Source: Tumebacillus sp. BK434 (GTDB taxonomy: Bacteria; Bacillota; Bacilli; Tumebacillales; Tumebacillaceae). Taken from it: a DNA stretch of 64,000 nt. Position numbers and translations under genes: made by a program. Below are positions 42,092 through 52,542 of the stretch, piece by piece (position 1 is the stretch's first letter; the number at the start of each line of letters is the position of its first letter). The stretch lies in contig NZ_SLXS01000004.1 of NCBI RefSeq assembly GCF_004340785.1, forward strand, positions 372,001 through 436,000. Reading direction: 5' to 3'. The notes below the pieces were generated by a model. It did no database searches and was not told the DNA's origin. It saw only the letters and a program-made list of their open reading frames with translations.

Positions 42092-42640
42092 TCACTTTAA
42101 GCTTTTGATGTAGAGAAAGAGCGACTCGACCTGCTTGTCGTTCAGACCGAGGCTGGGCGGCGCCGGCATCCCTTTGTCGGGACGGCCGTTGTGCAGCACC
42201 TGCTTCAGACCGTCATCGCCCAGCCGCCCGGCCGCTCCGGCCAGACCGGGGCCGATCTTGCGCTCGGCGGTGATGTTGTGGCATGCCGCACAGGACGTGG
42301 CGAACGTGTCCGCCCCCGCCTCCACCGACGGCTCGGTGGACGGCGCCGCTTGCATCCGGTCATCGGTCGGCGCGGCGAACAAAGCGTAGTACAAGCCCCA
42401 AAAGGCGAGGGCGGCGTAGACGAACTTCAGGAATGTCGGGACTTTGGCATGTCCCATCTTGATATCGGAGACGACGTCGTAGTGGCCTTTGTCTTGGTGC
42501 GTCTCCACTTCTTCGTCGCTCATGAAGACTTGTGACTGCGGAGTTGGCGCCGGGGTCTGGGGCGACTGCTGTTCAGGGTCCTCCGCGAACTTGCCGGCGG
42601 AATCCTTCGTTTGATCGTTGGGATCGCGCGGGTCTGCCAT
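42092..42640 (-). CDS. CcoP-like membrane-anchored monoheme cytochrome c
   Basis: 182 residues. An acidic, Pro/Gln-rich N-terminal tail of about 65 residues precedes one membrane helix (about 68-88, FLKFVYAALAFWGLYYALF) and a single cytochrome c domain with CAACH and a distal Met (KGMPAPPSLGL). Proteobacterial CcoP usually carries two hemes; this has one. Position after ccoN, ccoO and ccoS supports the third subunit of the cbb3 oxidase. Confidence 0.8.
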   Translation of the reverse strand: MADPRDPNDQTKDSAGKFAEDPEQQSPQTPAPTPQSQVFMSDEEVETHQDKGHYDVVSDIKMGHAKVPTFLKFVYAALAFWGLYYALFAAPTDDRMQAAPSTEPSVEAGADTFATSCAACHNITAERKIGPGLAGAAGRLGDDGLKQVLHNGRPDKGMPAPPSLGLNDKQVESLFLYIKSLK

Positions 42641-42664
42641 GTGCGTGCCCCTCCTTTCTCAAGA

Positions 42665-42823
42665 TCAATACTCGTCTTGTACGAACTCATCTTGCAGCAT
42701 GCGGTATTTGATGCCTTCCACATCTTCGTACTGCCCGTCCCGATAGGACCACCAGATCATCAGTCCCGCCCCGCATGTCATGCACAGGCAGACGGCGATC
42801 AGCAGCCAGGCTGCAGTGTTCAT
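42665..42823 (-). CDS. ccoS: CcoS-like cbb3 oxidase assembly protein
   Basis: 52 residues: ATG 42823 with AAGGAGGAAG upstream, stop at 42665. One transmembrane helix (AAWLLIAVCLCMTCGAGLMI) and then SYRDGQYEDVEGIKYRMLQD, which matches the CcoS pattern of SGQFDDLEGPAHRILFDD. CcoS is needed for cofactor insertion into CcoN. The gene sits between ccoO and the ccoP-like gene, exactly where a small oxidase protein is expected. A CcoQ role is the alternative; the motif favours CcoS. Confidence 0.75.
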   Translation of the reverse strand: MNTAAWLLIAVCLCMTCGAGLMIWWSYRDGQYEDVEGIKYRMLQDEFVQDEY

Positions 42824-42849
42824 CGTATCTTCCTCCTTCAGCGGCCTGC

Positions 42850-43356
42850 TCAGTCTTTGTTTTGCGGAGCGGGCTTCAAACTCAACAGGTAGGCGACCAG
42901 ATCGTCACGATCTTGTTTGCTTAGAAACGTGTATTTCGGCATGATCGAGCCGGCCCCGCCGATCTTTTGCGGGTTGAGCAGATGGGCGTGCTGCCAGTCG
43001 GCCGAGTAGCGCTGGCCGACCCACATCAGGTCCGGCCCGGTGCGGATCGTGCCGGTGACGACCGGCTGGTCGTAGTAGTAGTCTCCGGGCAAGGAGACCG
43101 GGCCCAGCTTGGAGTCGGCGCGTACCGGGCGCACCTGCTGGGAATGGCAGTAGTTGCAACCTTCGCGGATGTAGACATGCCGGCCGCGCGCTTCCGCCGA
43201 ATCGGTCGGGTAGTTTTTCAGCTTGGCGGTCTGGGTAGGGGTCGTGACCCCTTCATCAAAATAGGGGAGGACGAGGGTGCCGATCACCCCCATCATCACC
43301 AGCAGGGCAGCTCCGATCAGCAAAATGCCGGGATTTTTCTCAGCATCATTGGCCAT
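42850..43356 (-). CDS. ccoO: cbb3-type cytochrome c oxidase, CcoO-like monoheme subunit
   Basis: 168 residues. One N-terminal membrane helix (about 9-30) and a cytochrome c domain with the CcoO motif YIREGCNYCHSQQVRPV (heme attached at CNYCH) and the distal Met in GSIMPKYTFL. It passes electrons to the binuclear centre of CcoN. Shorter than proteobacterial CcoO (about 200-240). It starts 19 bases after ccoN. Confidence 0.88.
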   Translation of the reverse strand: MANDAEKNPGILLIGAALLVMMGVIGTLVLPYFDEGVTTPTQTAKLKNYPTDSAEARGRHVYIREGCNYCHSQQVRPVRADSKLGPVSLPGDYYYDQPVVTGTIRTGPDLMWVGQRYSADWQHAHLLNPQKIGGAGSIMPKYTFLSKQDRDDLVAYLLSLKPAPQNKD

Positions 43357-43375
43357 GTGCGTACACCTCGTTTCC

Positions 43376-44803
43376 TTAGGATGTCTTCATGAAGATCTCG
43401 TCGTCCGCCGTCACGTGGCGGCCAGCTGTCACCGTCTTGAACACGTTCCAGACGAAGAAGACCTGACCGAGGAACATCATCGTCCCGCCGACAGCGCGCG
43501 AGATCAGGAAGATGTGCAGGGATTCCATCATTTCCACAAACGACGCGCCGAGCTGCTTGCCGTCCATCCACTCGAAGCCTTGGATGATGCCTGCCGTCCA
43601 CATCGCGAAGGCGAAGATGACAAACCCGAGCACCGACAGCCAGTAGTGCCAGTTCATCAGTGCGCGCGAGTAGATGTGGCGGTAAGCCACGCGCGGCAGG
43701 ATGTAATAAAAGGCGGAAAACTGGATCAGCGAGAAGCCGGCGAACAGCGGCATGTGTGCATGCCCGACCGTCCAATAGGTGAAGTGCAGGATCGCGTGCG
43801 GCCCCATCAGCGACTGGAACGGCCCTTGGATGCAGGCCAGCCCGTAGAACAGGGTGCCGGTCATCAGGAACTTCAGTGAAATGTTTTGCGAGACTTTGTA
43901 CCAGACGCCCTTCATCGTCCCGACCACGTTGGCGAGCACCGACCAGACCGGGATCAGCAGCAAGAGCGACGGGATGATCCCCGCCTTCATCAGCCAGAAC
44001 GGAATCGGCCCGTTGATCAGATGGTGCGGACCGTTCCACACGTAAAACGCGGCGATCGTCCAGAAGCCAATCAGGGACAGTTTGTGCGAGTAGATCGGGC
44101 GCTGGGTCAGCTTCGGCAGCAGGTAATACAAGGTGCCGACTCCGACGGGCGTGATCCACAGGCCGATGATATTGTGCATGTAAAAGTACTGATAGTTCAT
44201 CTGTGCCGATCCCGGACCGGCCCAGCCGGCCGGGATGTTGCCGACGATGTAGACGATGGCGAGAAACATGACCGACGCGATCCAATACCAGAGCGAGACG
44301 TACAGCACCCGCTCCTTGCGGTGCACGGCCGTCATGAACAAGTTCCATAAGGTCAGCGCCACACAGATCACGACCCCGATGTCAAAGAGCAACGGCATCT
44401 CGCCGTACTCGACACCGGTCTGATAGCCGGCGAGGATCGAGCCGGCGCCCACGATGTAGTTGAGATTCCAGTACGCTGCGGTGAACAAACCAACTTTTTC
44501 GCTGTACAGTTGCGTTTTGCACAGCACCGGCACCCCGTAGAGCGTGATGCCGAAGAACATGGTGGTCATCCAGCCGATCACGGCGGTGTTGACGTGCACA
44601 GGACGCAGCCTGCCGTATTGGAAATACTCCTGGAAGAACCGCGAGCCGGTCAGAAAGTCGGGATTGACCGACTTCAGGGCGACAATCAACCCTAACACCA
44701 TGCTGGCCAGCAAGTAAAACAGAGCGGTGTAGAAGAAAAATTTCACCGTCAGGCTGCCTTTGGGAAAAGGGGAAGCAGCGGTGAGGGAGGTGCTTTGTGC
44801 CAT
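43376..44803 (-). CDS. ccoN: cbb3-type cytochrome c oxidase subunit I (CcoN)
   Basis: 475 residues from ATG 44803, with AAAGGAGATTCAACC upstream; the frame extends to 45127 without a good start. Twelve hydrophobic helices. Heme and copper ligands are visible: PVHVNTAVIGW, WNGPHHLINGP (the His pair), and YWTVGHAHMPLF near the C-terminus. This is the catalytic oxygen-reducing subunit, of high affinity in known cbb3 enzymes. It heads the ccoN-O-S-P-like and stress-protein operon. Assembly genes ccoG, ccoH and ccoI are not in the window. Confidence 0.92.
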   Translation of the reverse strand: MAQSTSLTAASPFPKGSLTVKFFFYTALFYLLASMVLGLIVALKSVNPDFLTGSRFFQEYFQYGRLRPVHVNTAVIGWMTTMFFGITLYGVPVLCKTQLYSEKVGLFTAAYWNLNYIVGAGSILAGYQTGVEYGEMPLLFDIGVVICVALTLWNLFMTAVHRKERVLYVSLWYWIASVMFLAIVYIVGNIPAGWAGPGSAQMNYQYFYMHNIIGLWITPVGVGTLYYLLPKLTQRPIYSHKLSLIGFWTIAAFYVWNGPHHLINGPIPFWLMKAGIIPSLLLLIPVWSVLANVVGTMKGVWYKVSQNISLKFLMTGTLFYGLACIQGPFQSLMGPHAILHFTYWTVGHAHMPLFAGFSLIQFSAFYYILPRVAYRHIYSRALMNWHYWLSVLGFVIFAFAMWTAGIIQGFEWMDGKQLGASFVEMMESLHIFLISRAVGGTMMFLGQVFFVWNVFKTVTAGRHVTADDEIFMKTS

Positions 44804-44959
44804 GGTTGAATCTCCTTTCACTTGCAGGTATGCCGTTAAATGGGTTCCTTTAAAATGTTCCCAATGGCGGTAGGAGTATGCATGGCTGGCATGAGGTGCA
44901 GCGGGGAGGCATAGTGTAGTACGGAGCAGTGGAGAGACGACCTGAAGGGGGAGAAGTTG

Positions 44960-45808
44960 ATGATCTACGCGTCGCGGTTCCTGCGGCTCGTCAGCCCCTA
45001 TCTGCGCGGCCCGGATGTGACTGCATTGCAGGAGCGGCTCGTGGAGCTCGGGTTGATGTACGACCCGCCGGACGGCGTGTACGGACCGATGACGCTCGAC
45101 GCGGTGCGGCGCTTTCAAGAGCTGCAAGGCTTGCAGCAGGACGGCGTGGTCGGCCCGGAGACGTGGTCGGCGATCGGCATCAGCGAGCCGGGCGTGCAGT
45201 TAAACGCCGCGCAGGCAGGAGAGTACCGCATCCAGATCGACACGGAGCGCTTCGTGCTTTACCTATACAAATCGGCCCATCTCGTCAAAACGTACTCGGT
45301 CGGCGTCGGCACCATGACCATGCCGACACCGCTTGGCGATTGGAAGATCACCCAAAAGGCGCTCAATCCCGGCGGCCCGTTCGGCACGCGCTGGATGCGC
45401 CTGTCGATCCCGTTTGGCGGCTACGGCATCCACGGCACCGACAATCCGTATTCGATCGGCAAAGCCGTCTCGCACGGCTGTGTGCGGATGTACAACAAAG
45501 ACGTGGATGAGCTCTATGAATTGGTCCCGATCGGCACGCTGGTCAAAATCACAGGCGAAGCGCAGACGTCCCGCATCCTGCGCATCGGCGTGCCCTATGG
45601 CAACGATGTGATCGAAGCGCAGCGCATGCTGCAGAGCCTCGGCTACTACAAAGGCGACCTCGACGGGCTGTACGGCCCGAATACGGCGGCTGCCGTGCGC
45701 TCCTTTCAGGCGGACAAAGACCTCGTCGTCGACGGTATCGTCGGTCCGAACACGCTGGAGAGCATCGTCCAGCACTACGACGAAGCGCTCGGCGTGCGCA
45801 ATCCGTAA
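44960..45808 (+). CDS. L,D-transpeptidase (YkuD) with two flanking peptidoglycan-binding domains
   Basis: 282 residues from ATG 44960 with AGGGGGAG upstream. Order: PG_binding_1 repeat (about 15-70), YkuD catalytic domain (about 90-205) with HGTDNPYSIGKAVSHGCVRM holding the active-site His and Cys, and a second PG_binding_1 repeat (about 215-275). The enzyme forms or edits L,D cross-links in peptidoglycan. It has no signal peptide, as in spore-associated YkuD proteins. A terminator follows. Confidence 0.9.
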   Translation: MIYASRFLRLVSPYLRGPDVTALQERLVELGLMYDPPDGVYGPMTLDAVRRFQELQGLQQDGVVGPETWSAIGISEPGVQLNAAQAGEYRIQIDTERFVLYLYKSAHLVKTYSVGVGTMTMPTPLGDWKITQKALNPGGPFGTRWMRLSIPFGGYGIHGTDNPYSIGKAVSHGCVRMYNKDVDELYELVPIGTLVKITGEAQTSRILRIGVPYGNDVIEAQRMLQSLGYYKGDLDGLYGPNTAAAVRSFQADKDLVVDGIVGPNTLESIVQHYDEALGVRNP

Positions 45809-45809
45809 A

Positions 45810-45848
45810 CAAAAAAAAGCACCCGACCTTATGGTCAGGTGCTTTCTT
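45810..45848. terminator. Bidirectional terminator between the transpeptidase and HD-GYP genes
   Basis: AAGCACCCGACC / GGTCAGGTGCTT hairpin with a one-base bulge and A and T runs. The HD-GYP stop codon is in the right arm. Confidence 0.82.
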
Positions 45849-47109
45849 GTCGTGCGGCTGCCGCTTCGGCGATCTGCGCTTCCCGCTGCAACACGCGCAA
45901 AAACGCTTCCACCGCCGGCGGCCAGAACTGCGTGCCACATCCTTCGGCGAGGATGCTCGCCGCTTTGGCGACCGGCATGGCGCTGCGGTAGGCGCGGTTG
46001 CTCGTCATCGCGTCGAAAGCATCGGCGACGGATGTCAGCTTGGCGAACAGCGGGATCTCCGCCTCGGTCAAGCCGTGCGGATAGCCGCGCCCGTCGGGGC
46101 GCTCATGATGGGAGAGCACGATCTCCAGCATCTTCTCGCGCTCTTCGGCGTTCAGATCGTCGAGCGTCGCCCCGCGCAGGAGCTCTTCGCCGATCACCGG
46201 ATGCTGTTTCATCACGTCATACTCTTCCTGGGTCAGCTTGCCCGGCTTGATCAGCACGCTGTCCGGGATGCCGATCTTGCCGATGTCATGGAGCAGCCCG
46301 CCAAGACGGATGATGTCGAGGTCTTTTTCGGACAGCCCCAGCTCCCGGCCGATCTGCACCGCATAGTGGGCGACGCGCTCCGAGTGGCCCGCCGTGTACG
46401 GGTCGCGCTTCTCCAGCGCCGACGCGAAGGCGAGCAGCACTTGCTGATTGGCTTTGGTGATCTGGGCGTTCAGCGCCTCGACTTCGAGGATCTTCTTCTG
46501 GACGGTCTGCGCCTGCAGGATGCCGACGGTGCGCCAGTAATAGAGTCCGATCAGCGCGCACATGATCGTGCCGTTCATCAGCAAGCTGAGCTGCCAGGTT
46601 GCTCCCAGCGTATCGATGTACGCCGCGCAGATGAAATACAGGCTCAAGTACAGCGAGTCGATCAGATTGAACTTGAGCAGCTGGCGTTTCCAGCCGCCGA
46701 CGCGCAGCGACACGCGAAACAGCCAGGACGACATGGCGACGGTGACCAGCTGCGTGATGCAGAGCGTCAGAAACATCGCCGGAAAAATGCCCAGCGGATT
46801 GTCTAAGGAAAACACCGTTTCCGTTAAGAAATGGGATACCTCGTAGATCGTCACTGCCTGGGTGATAAACAAAAGTAAATTCTTCGGCTTGTACGGCAGG
46901 CCGTGTTTGTACAGTTCCAAAGAGTACAAAACCAGCAAAATCATCACCGAGAACAACAGCACCGGCCAGCCGCCAATCAAGGAGGCGGCGATCCAGCACA
47001 AAATGTGCCCGTCATCGCGGAAGTTGCCGTGATTCCCAACCGGAACATAGTAGTACATGTTGTAGGCAGCGTACGTTAAGATAGCAAAAAGCAGATATTC
47101 CAGCAACAT
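45835..47109 (-). CDS. Membrane HD-GYP protein, probable cyclic-di-GMP phosphodiesterase
   Basis: 424 residues from ATG 47109, eight bases after GGGGGG; the longer frame to 47202 has no ribosome site and runs through the acuC terminator. An N-terminal membrane domain of about six helices (about 1-205) leads via a coiled coil (ALNAQITKANQQ) to a complete HD-GYP domain: AGHSERVAHYA, LLHDIGKIGIPD, HHERPDGRGYPHGL, with the classic GYP. It should hydrolyse c-di-GMP in response to a membrane or extracellular cue. Confidence 0.88.
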   Translation of the reverse strand: MLLEYLLFAILTYAAYNMYYYVPVGNHGNFRDDGHILCWIAASLIGGWPVLLFSVMILLVLYSLELYKHGLPYKPKNLLLFITQAVTIYEVSHFLTETVFSLDNPLGIFPAMFLTLCITQLVTVAMSSWLFRVSLRVGGWKRQLLKFNLIDSLYLSLYFICAAYIDTLGATWQLSLLMNGTIMCALIGLYYWRTVGILQAQTVQKKILEVEALNAQITKANQQVLLAFASALEKRDPYTAGHSERVAHYAVQIGRELGLSEKDLDIIRLGGLLHDIGKIGIPDSVLIKPGKLTQEEYDVMKQHPVIGEELLRGATLDDLNAEEREKMLEIVLSHHERPDGRGYPHGLTEAEIPLFAKLTSVADAFDAMTSNRAYRSAMPVAKAASILAEGCGTQFWPPAVEAFLRVLQREAQIAEAAAARQEST

Positions 47110-47170
47110 TTGCAAGACCCCCCAATCGCTTGCATAAAACTCCATTCGATAACAGATTAAAAAATCCTGC

Positions 47171-47219
47171 AAACAAAACAGCCCCTTGATAAAAAAATCC
47201 AAATAATCAGCAAGGGGCC
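47171..47219 (-). terminator. Probable large-loop terminator of the acuABC operon
   Basis: GCCCCTTG / CAAGGGGC arms with a 22-base loop, followed on the minus strand by TGTTTTGTTTG. Confidence 0.6.
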
Positions 47220-47234
47220 GTTAATGGTGATTTG

Positions 47235-48395
47235 TCAAAACAGAAGTGGAGTTCCATTAAGAACTCGGCGCACGGTGATTTCATTCTTCTCTTCGATGAT
47301 CGCCCGGCGGGGGATCGGCTCAAAGCTGCCGGGCGGATCGATAAAGTGCGCGGGCAAAGGATCTGGCGATTCGCTCTGCCAGCGGGACAGCCAGGCGTCC
47401 GGCACGCGCTCCGGCAAAGGGTCGCCGTTTAGCTCCGCCCAGAGCATCGTCCACGCCCGCGGCACGACGCGCCAGATGTCATACCCGCCGCCGCCGACAG
47501 CGACGAGGCGCCCGTCGCACAGCTCTTCGGCCAGCATCCGCGTGACTTGCGGCATCTCGCGGTAGATGCGCGTCGTCGCCGAGAGATGGGTCAGCGGGTC
47601 GTAGTGGTGCGCGTCACAGCCGTTCTGGTGGATGATGATGTCGGGGGCGAACTTCTGCAACGTCGGGATGACGACGGAGCGCATGGCGTTCATCCACGAA
47701 TCGTCTTCTGTGAACGCTTCCAGCGGCACGTTCAGCGAATAGCCGTAGCCGCGCCCTTCGCCGCGCTCGACGATCTCGCCGGTGCCGGGGTAGAGGTATT
47801 TGCCCGTCTCATGCAGGGAGAGCGTCAACACGTCCGGATCTTCATAGAAGATCCACTGCACGCCGTCGCCGTGGTGGGCATCGGTGTCGATGTACGCGAC
47901 GCGGGCGCCGTACGTTTCGCGCAGATAGGCGATGGCGACGGCGATGTCGTTGTAGACGCAAAATCCGGACGCCTCCGCCCGCCGCGCATGATGCAGGCCG
48001 CCCGCCATGTTCAGCGCATGGCGAGCGGCGCCGGACATCACCAGTTCGGCTGCAACCAGCGTTCCGCCGGCGATCAGCGATGTGGCGTCGTGCATCCCGG
48101 TGAAGATTGGCGTATCCTCGGTGCCCAGACCCCAGCGGGCAAAATCGTCCGGGTCGGCATCGGCTGCCGATGCGGCGATCACCGCCTCCAGATAGCGCGG
48201 GTCATGCACGCGGGCCAGCTCCTCAAACGTCGCCGGGCGCGGCGTGACGATCTGGCCGGGATCGAGCAGATCCAGCGTGCGGATCAGATCGAGCGTCATC
48301 TCCAAGCGTTTCGGATTGAACGGATGGTCTTCCGTAAATTTATACCGGGTAAACGCGTCGCTGTACACAAACGCGCTGTTTCCGTTTCCAGCCAT
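47235..48395 (-). CDS. acuC: AcuC, histone-deacetylase-family protein deacetylase
   Basis: 386 residues. Zinc hydrolase of the HDAC fold: GGLHHARRAEASGFCVYND, then YIDTDAHHGDGVQWIFY with the Asp-His zinc ligands, and QNGCDAHHYDPLTHL. In Bacillus, AcuC removes the acetyl group from acetyl-CoA synthetase lysine and so reactivates it. It is the third gene of acuA-B-C, three bases after acuB, facing acsA on the other strand. Confidence 0.93.
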   Translation of the reverse strand: MAGNGNSAFVYSDAFTRYKFTEDHPFNPKRLEMTLDLIRTLDLLDPGQIVTPRPATFEELARVHDPRYLEAVIAASAADADPDDFARWGLGTEDTPIFTGMHDATSLIAGGTLVAAELVMSGAARHALNMAGGLHHARRAEASGFCVYNDIAVAIAYLRETYGARVAYIDTDAHHGDGVQWIFYEDPDVLTLSLHETGKYLYPGTGEIVERGEGRGYGYSLNVPLEAFTEDDSWMNAMRSVVIPTLQKFAPDIIIHQNGCDAHHYDPLTHLSATTRIYREMPQVTRMLAEELCDGRLVAVGGGGYDIWRVVPRAWTMLWAELNGDPLPERVPDAWLSRWQSESPDPLPAHFIDPPGSFEPIPRRAIIEEKNEITVRRVLNGTPLLF

Positions 48396-48398
48396 GCG

Positions 48399-49049
48399 CT
48401 ACACCTCGCCGTCTGTCACCGCGCACGGGTGCATCTTGACGCGGTATCCGGCCGCTTCGATGTCTTGGATGAAGCCGCGCGGGTCCATCGTCCGAATCCG
48501 GAAGACGATCGTCTTGTAGCCTTCTTTTCCGCCGGGGAAGACCATCACGGCCGATGTGTTGATGCGCCGGGCGCGCAGCAGGTCGGAGATCTGGGCGAGC
48601 ATGCCCGACTTGTCGGGCACTTCCACTTCGATCCGCGAGGTCGGAGCGTTGACCCCCATCATCTCGACTAAGGTGCGCAGCACGTCGCGCTCGGTGACGA
48701 TGCCGACCAGCTTGTTTTGGCTGACGACCGGCAGGCAGCCGATGAAGTGCTTGTAAATCTGCGACGCGGCGTCTTCGGCAAAATCGAGCGGATGCGCCGT
48801 GATCACCTCGTTGACCATCAACTGCTCGACCCGCACGTCGCAGAGGATCGAGTTATCGCCCGCCTGGTCCAGACTGGACGGCGCGGCGGCGCGCAGGTCG
48901 CGGTCGGAGATCAGGCCGACGAGAAAGCCGTCCTTGACCACGGGCAGATGCCGCAAGCGGTGGCGGCGCGAGATGTCGAGCGCTTCCTGCAAGGTGTTGT
49001 CGGGCGCAAGAGTCACCACGTCACGAGTCATGATCTGTTCTACGAGCAT
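48399..49049 (-). CDS. acuB: AcuB, CBS-pair and ACT domain protein
   Basis: 216 residues: two CBS domains (MTRDVVTLAPDNTLQEAL and LMVNEVITAHPLDFAEDAA) and a C-terminal ACT domain (VEVPDKSGMLAQISDLL). AcuB is conserved between AcuA and AcuC in Bacillus and is thought to sense nucleotide state; its mechanism is not settled. It begins 38 bases after acuA. Confidence 0.9.
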   Translation of the reverse strand: MLVEQIMTRDVVTLAPDNTLQEALDISRRHRLRHLPVVKDGFLVGLISDRDLRAAAPSSLDQAGDNSILCDVRVEQLMVNEVITAHPLDFAEDAASQIYKHFIGCLPVVSQNKLVGIVTERDVLRTLVEMMGVNAPTSRIEVEVPDKSGMLAQISDLLRARRINTSAVMVFPGGKEGYKTIVFRIRTMDPRGFIQDIEAAGYRVKMHPCAVTDGEV

Positions 49050-49087
49050 GTTGTCATCTCCCTCGCTAGTACTCGCGAAATACTTGC

Positions 49088-49720
49088 TTAATAGAAGAAG
49101 CGGTTCTTGAAGCGAACCTCGTTGAATTTCTCGATCGCATCGAGATCGATGCGCGATCCGATGCGGGCCATCAGCATGTTCGCCGGATGGGAGGTGATCT
49201 CCGGGTCATCGGTCGCAAACATCTCCATCCCGACCGAACCCATGATCTTTTTCATCACTTCTTTATAATCCCAGACGCTCAGTCCGGTGGTTTCCAAATC
49301 CCAGTGCCAGTAATACTCGGTTGAGATCACAATATAATCATCCATCGCGTCGTCGCGAAACGAGATGTCGAGCAGCGCTTTGGCGACGCTTCTGCCCCGG
49401 TACGGTGCGGCGACTTCGATCGCGCCAAGCTCGATCAGATTGTCCATCTGCGCCTCCGCCCAGCGCTCCATCGGATCGGGGTAGAGGTAGGTGACATAGC
49501 CGGCGACGACCGAGCCATGCCGGGCGATGATGATTCGCCCTTCCGGCAGCCCGGCGATGCCGATCACCGCCTGCTTTTGTTTTTCCGGCACGCGAAAGGC
49601 GGACAGGCCCTCGTGAAACTCATAAGCGGCCAGCCGCTCCGGCTCGACCGGACCTTCGATGATCAGTTCGCCGCCCGCAGTGGCGACCGTCTTGCTGAAG
49701 TAAGTCTTGGGATGTTCCAT
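49088..49720 (-). CDS. acuA: AcuA, GNAT protein acetyltransferase
   Basis: 210 residues from ATG 49720 with GGAGGTGAATCC upstream, the same length as Bacillus subtilis AcuA; the earlier ATG at 49750 overlaps that ribosome site. The GNAT core is seen in IEVAAPYRGRSVAKALLD (acetyl-CoA binding R-x-x-G/R-x-A/S). AcuA acetylates and inactivates AcsA. Together with AcuC it gives reversible control of acetate use. Confidence 0.92.
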   Translation of the reverse strand: MEHPKTYFSKTVATAGGELIIEGPVEPERLAAYEFHEGLSAFRVPEKQKQAVIGIAGLPEGRIIIARHGSVVAGYVTYLYPDPMERWAEAQMDNLIELGAIEVAAPYRGRSVAKALLDISFRDDAMDDYIVISTEYYWHWDLETTGLSVWDYKEVMKKIMGSVGMEMFATDDPEITSHPANMLMARIGSRIDLDAIEKFNEVRFKNRFFY

Positions 49721-49823
49721 GGAAGGATTCACCTCCGTTGATGTCTCCAATTATACAATAATTTTTTGTCGAAGCCGCACATACAATCTACATAGAATCT
49801 ACTAGAAAGAGGAAAACTATTCG

Positions 49824-49866
49824 TTGTGGCACTTTGTTAACTTGTGCTACAATGTGTAGCAACAAG
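49824..49866 (+). promoter_or_regulatory. acsA promoter with an overlapping dyad
   Basis: TTGTGG (49824-49829), 18-base spacer and extended -10 TGC-TACAAT (49845-49853). CTTGT-GCTACA-ATG-TGTAGC-AACAAG (49841-49866) is a near-perfect inverted repeat over the -10 and start region, so it may be an operator. Confidence 0.55.
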
Positions 49867-49913
49867 ATGAATGCGAATTTCGAATATTTTGGAGACGAAG
49901 GAGGGATCGGAGG

Positions 49914-51641
<1,728 letters not shown>

Positions 51642-51647
51642 GCGCAC

Positions 51648-51693
51648 CAAAAAGCATCTCTGCCGGTACTTGGGCAGAGATGCTTTTTGTTTT
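51648..51693 (+). terminator. Terminator after acsA
   Basis: AAAAAGCATCTCTGCC / GGCAGAGATGCTTTTT hairpin, then TTTG. Confidence 0.9.
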
Positions 51694-51801
51694 GCAAGTC
51701 GCTTTTGGAAAAATATTTGCAAGATGGGTGAAACCACGGAGCTGGTTGATCCGTACTATATAGCAAAAGCAGGTATCCATACTCTTGGGAGGTAGAAATA
51801 G

Positions 51802-52470
51802 ATGGCCCTTTTTAAACGACTGCGCGATTTGACGATGGCAAACATCAACGCATTGCTCGACAAAGCGGAAGATCCGGTGAAAATGCTCGATCAATATCTG
51901 CGCGACATGGAAGAAGACATCCAAGACGCTGAGTCGGCGGTGGCCAAGCAGATTGCGGTGGAGAAAAAGCTGCAGCAGCAGTACCTCGAAGCGGAAGAGC
52001 TCGCGACGAAGCGTGAAGCGCAAGCCCTGCAGGCGCTGGAAGCGGGCAATGAAGACCTGGCGCGCCGCGCGCTGGTCGACAAAAAGGCGATGGCCGAAAA
52101 GGCGGCCGATTTCAAAGCGCAGTACGAGAGCGCGAAAACGGTGGCCGACGGCCTGCGCGGCAAGCTCGGCGAGATGAAAGAGCAGCTCGGCGAAATGAAA
52201 AACAAGCGAGACACCTTGAAAGCCCGTGCAGAAGCGGCGAAGGCGCAAAAGCAGATCAACCAGACCCTCTCCGGCATCGGCTCCAACAACGCGGCGGCAG
52301 GCTTCTCCCGCATGGAAGACAAAGTGCTCCAGCTCGAAGCGGAAGCCGAAGCTTCGAATGAAGTGTCGGGCAGCAAGTCCCTCGACCGCGAGTTCGCCGA
52401 GCTGAACAAAAACAACACTTCGGAGATCGATGCGGAACTGGAAGCGCTGAAAGCAAAACTGAAAAAGTAA
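51802..52470 (+). CDS. PspA/IM30 family membrane-stress protein
   Basis: 222 residues, almost all coiled coil, with the amphipathic N-terminal helix MALFKRLRDLTMANINALLDK and the LDQYLRDMEEDIQDAES segment typical of PspA, LiaH and Vipp1. The family builds ESCRT-III-like assemblies that protect the cell membrane under stress. TGGGAGG precedes the ATG. It stands alone; the usual Lia or Psp regulators are not adjacent. Confidence 0.9.
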   Translation: MALFKRLRDLTMANINALLDKAEDPVKMLDQYLRDMEEDIQDAESAVAKQIAVEKKLQQQYLEAEELATKREAQALQALEAGNEDLARRALVDKKAMAEKAADFKAQYESAKTVADGLRGKLGEMKEQLGEMKNKRDTLKARAEAAKAQKQINQTLSGIGSNNAAAGFSRMEDKVLQLEAEAEASNEVSGSKSLDREFAELNKNNTSEIDAELEALKAKLKK

Positions 52471-52484
52471 GCCGCATCATCCTC

Positions 52485-52521
52485 ACAAGCTCGGGCGCTC
52501 AACAGGCCAGAGCTTGTTTTG
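52485..52521 (+). terminator. Terminator after the PspA gene
   Basis: ACAAGCTC / GAGCTTGT hairpin followed by TTTG. Confidence 0.7.
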
Positions 52522-52542
52522 ATGATCCCAATTCCACAGGCC

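Noticed and set aside
44804-45127. N-terminal extension of CcoN by 108 residues
   Set aside because: The extension lacks a ribosome site and hydrophobic character, while ATG 44803 has AAAGGAG and gives the family length.
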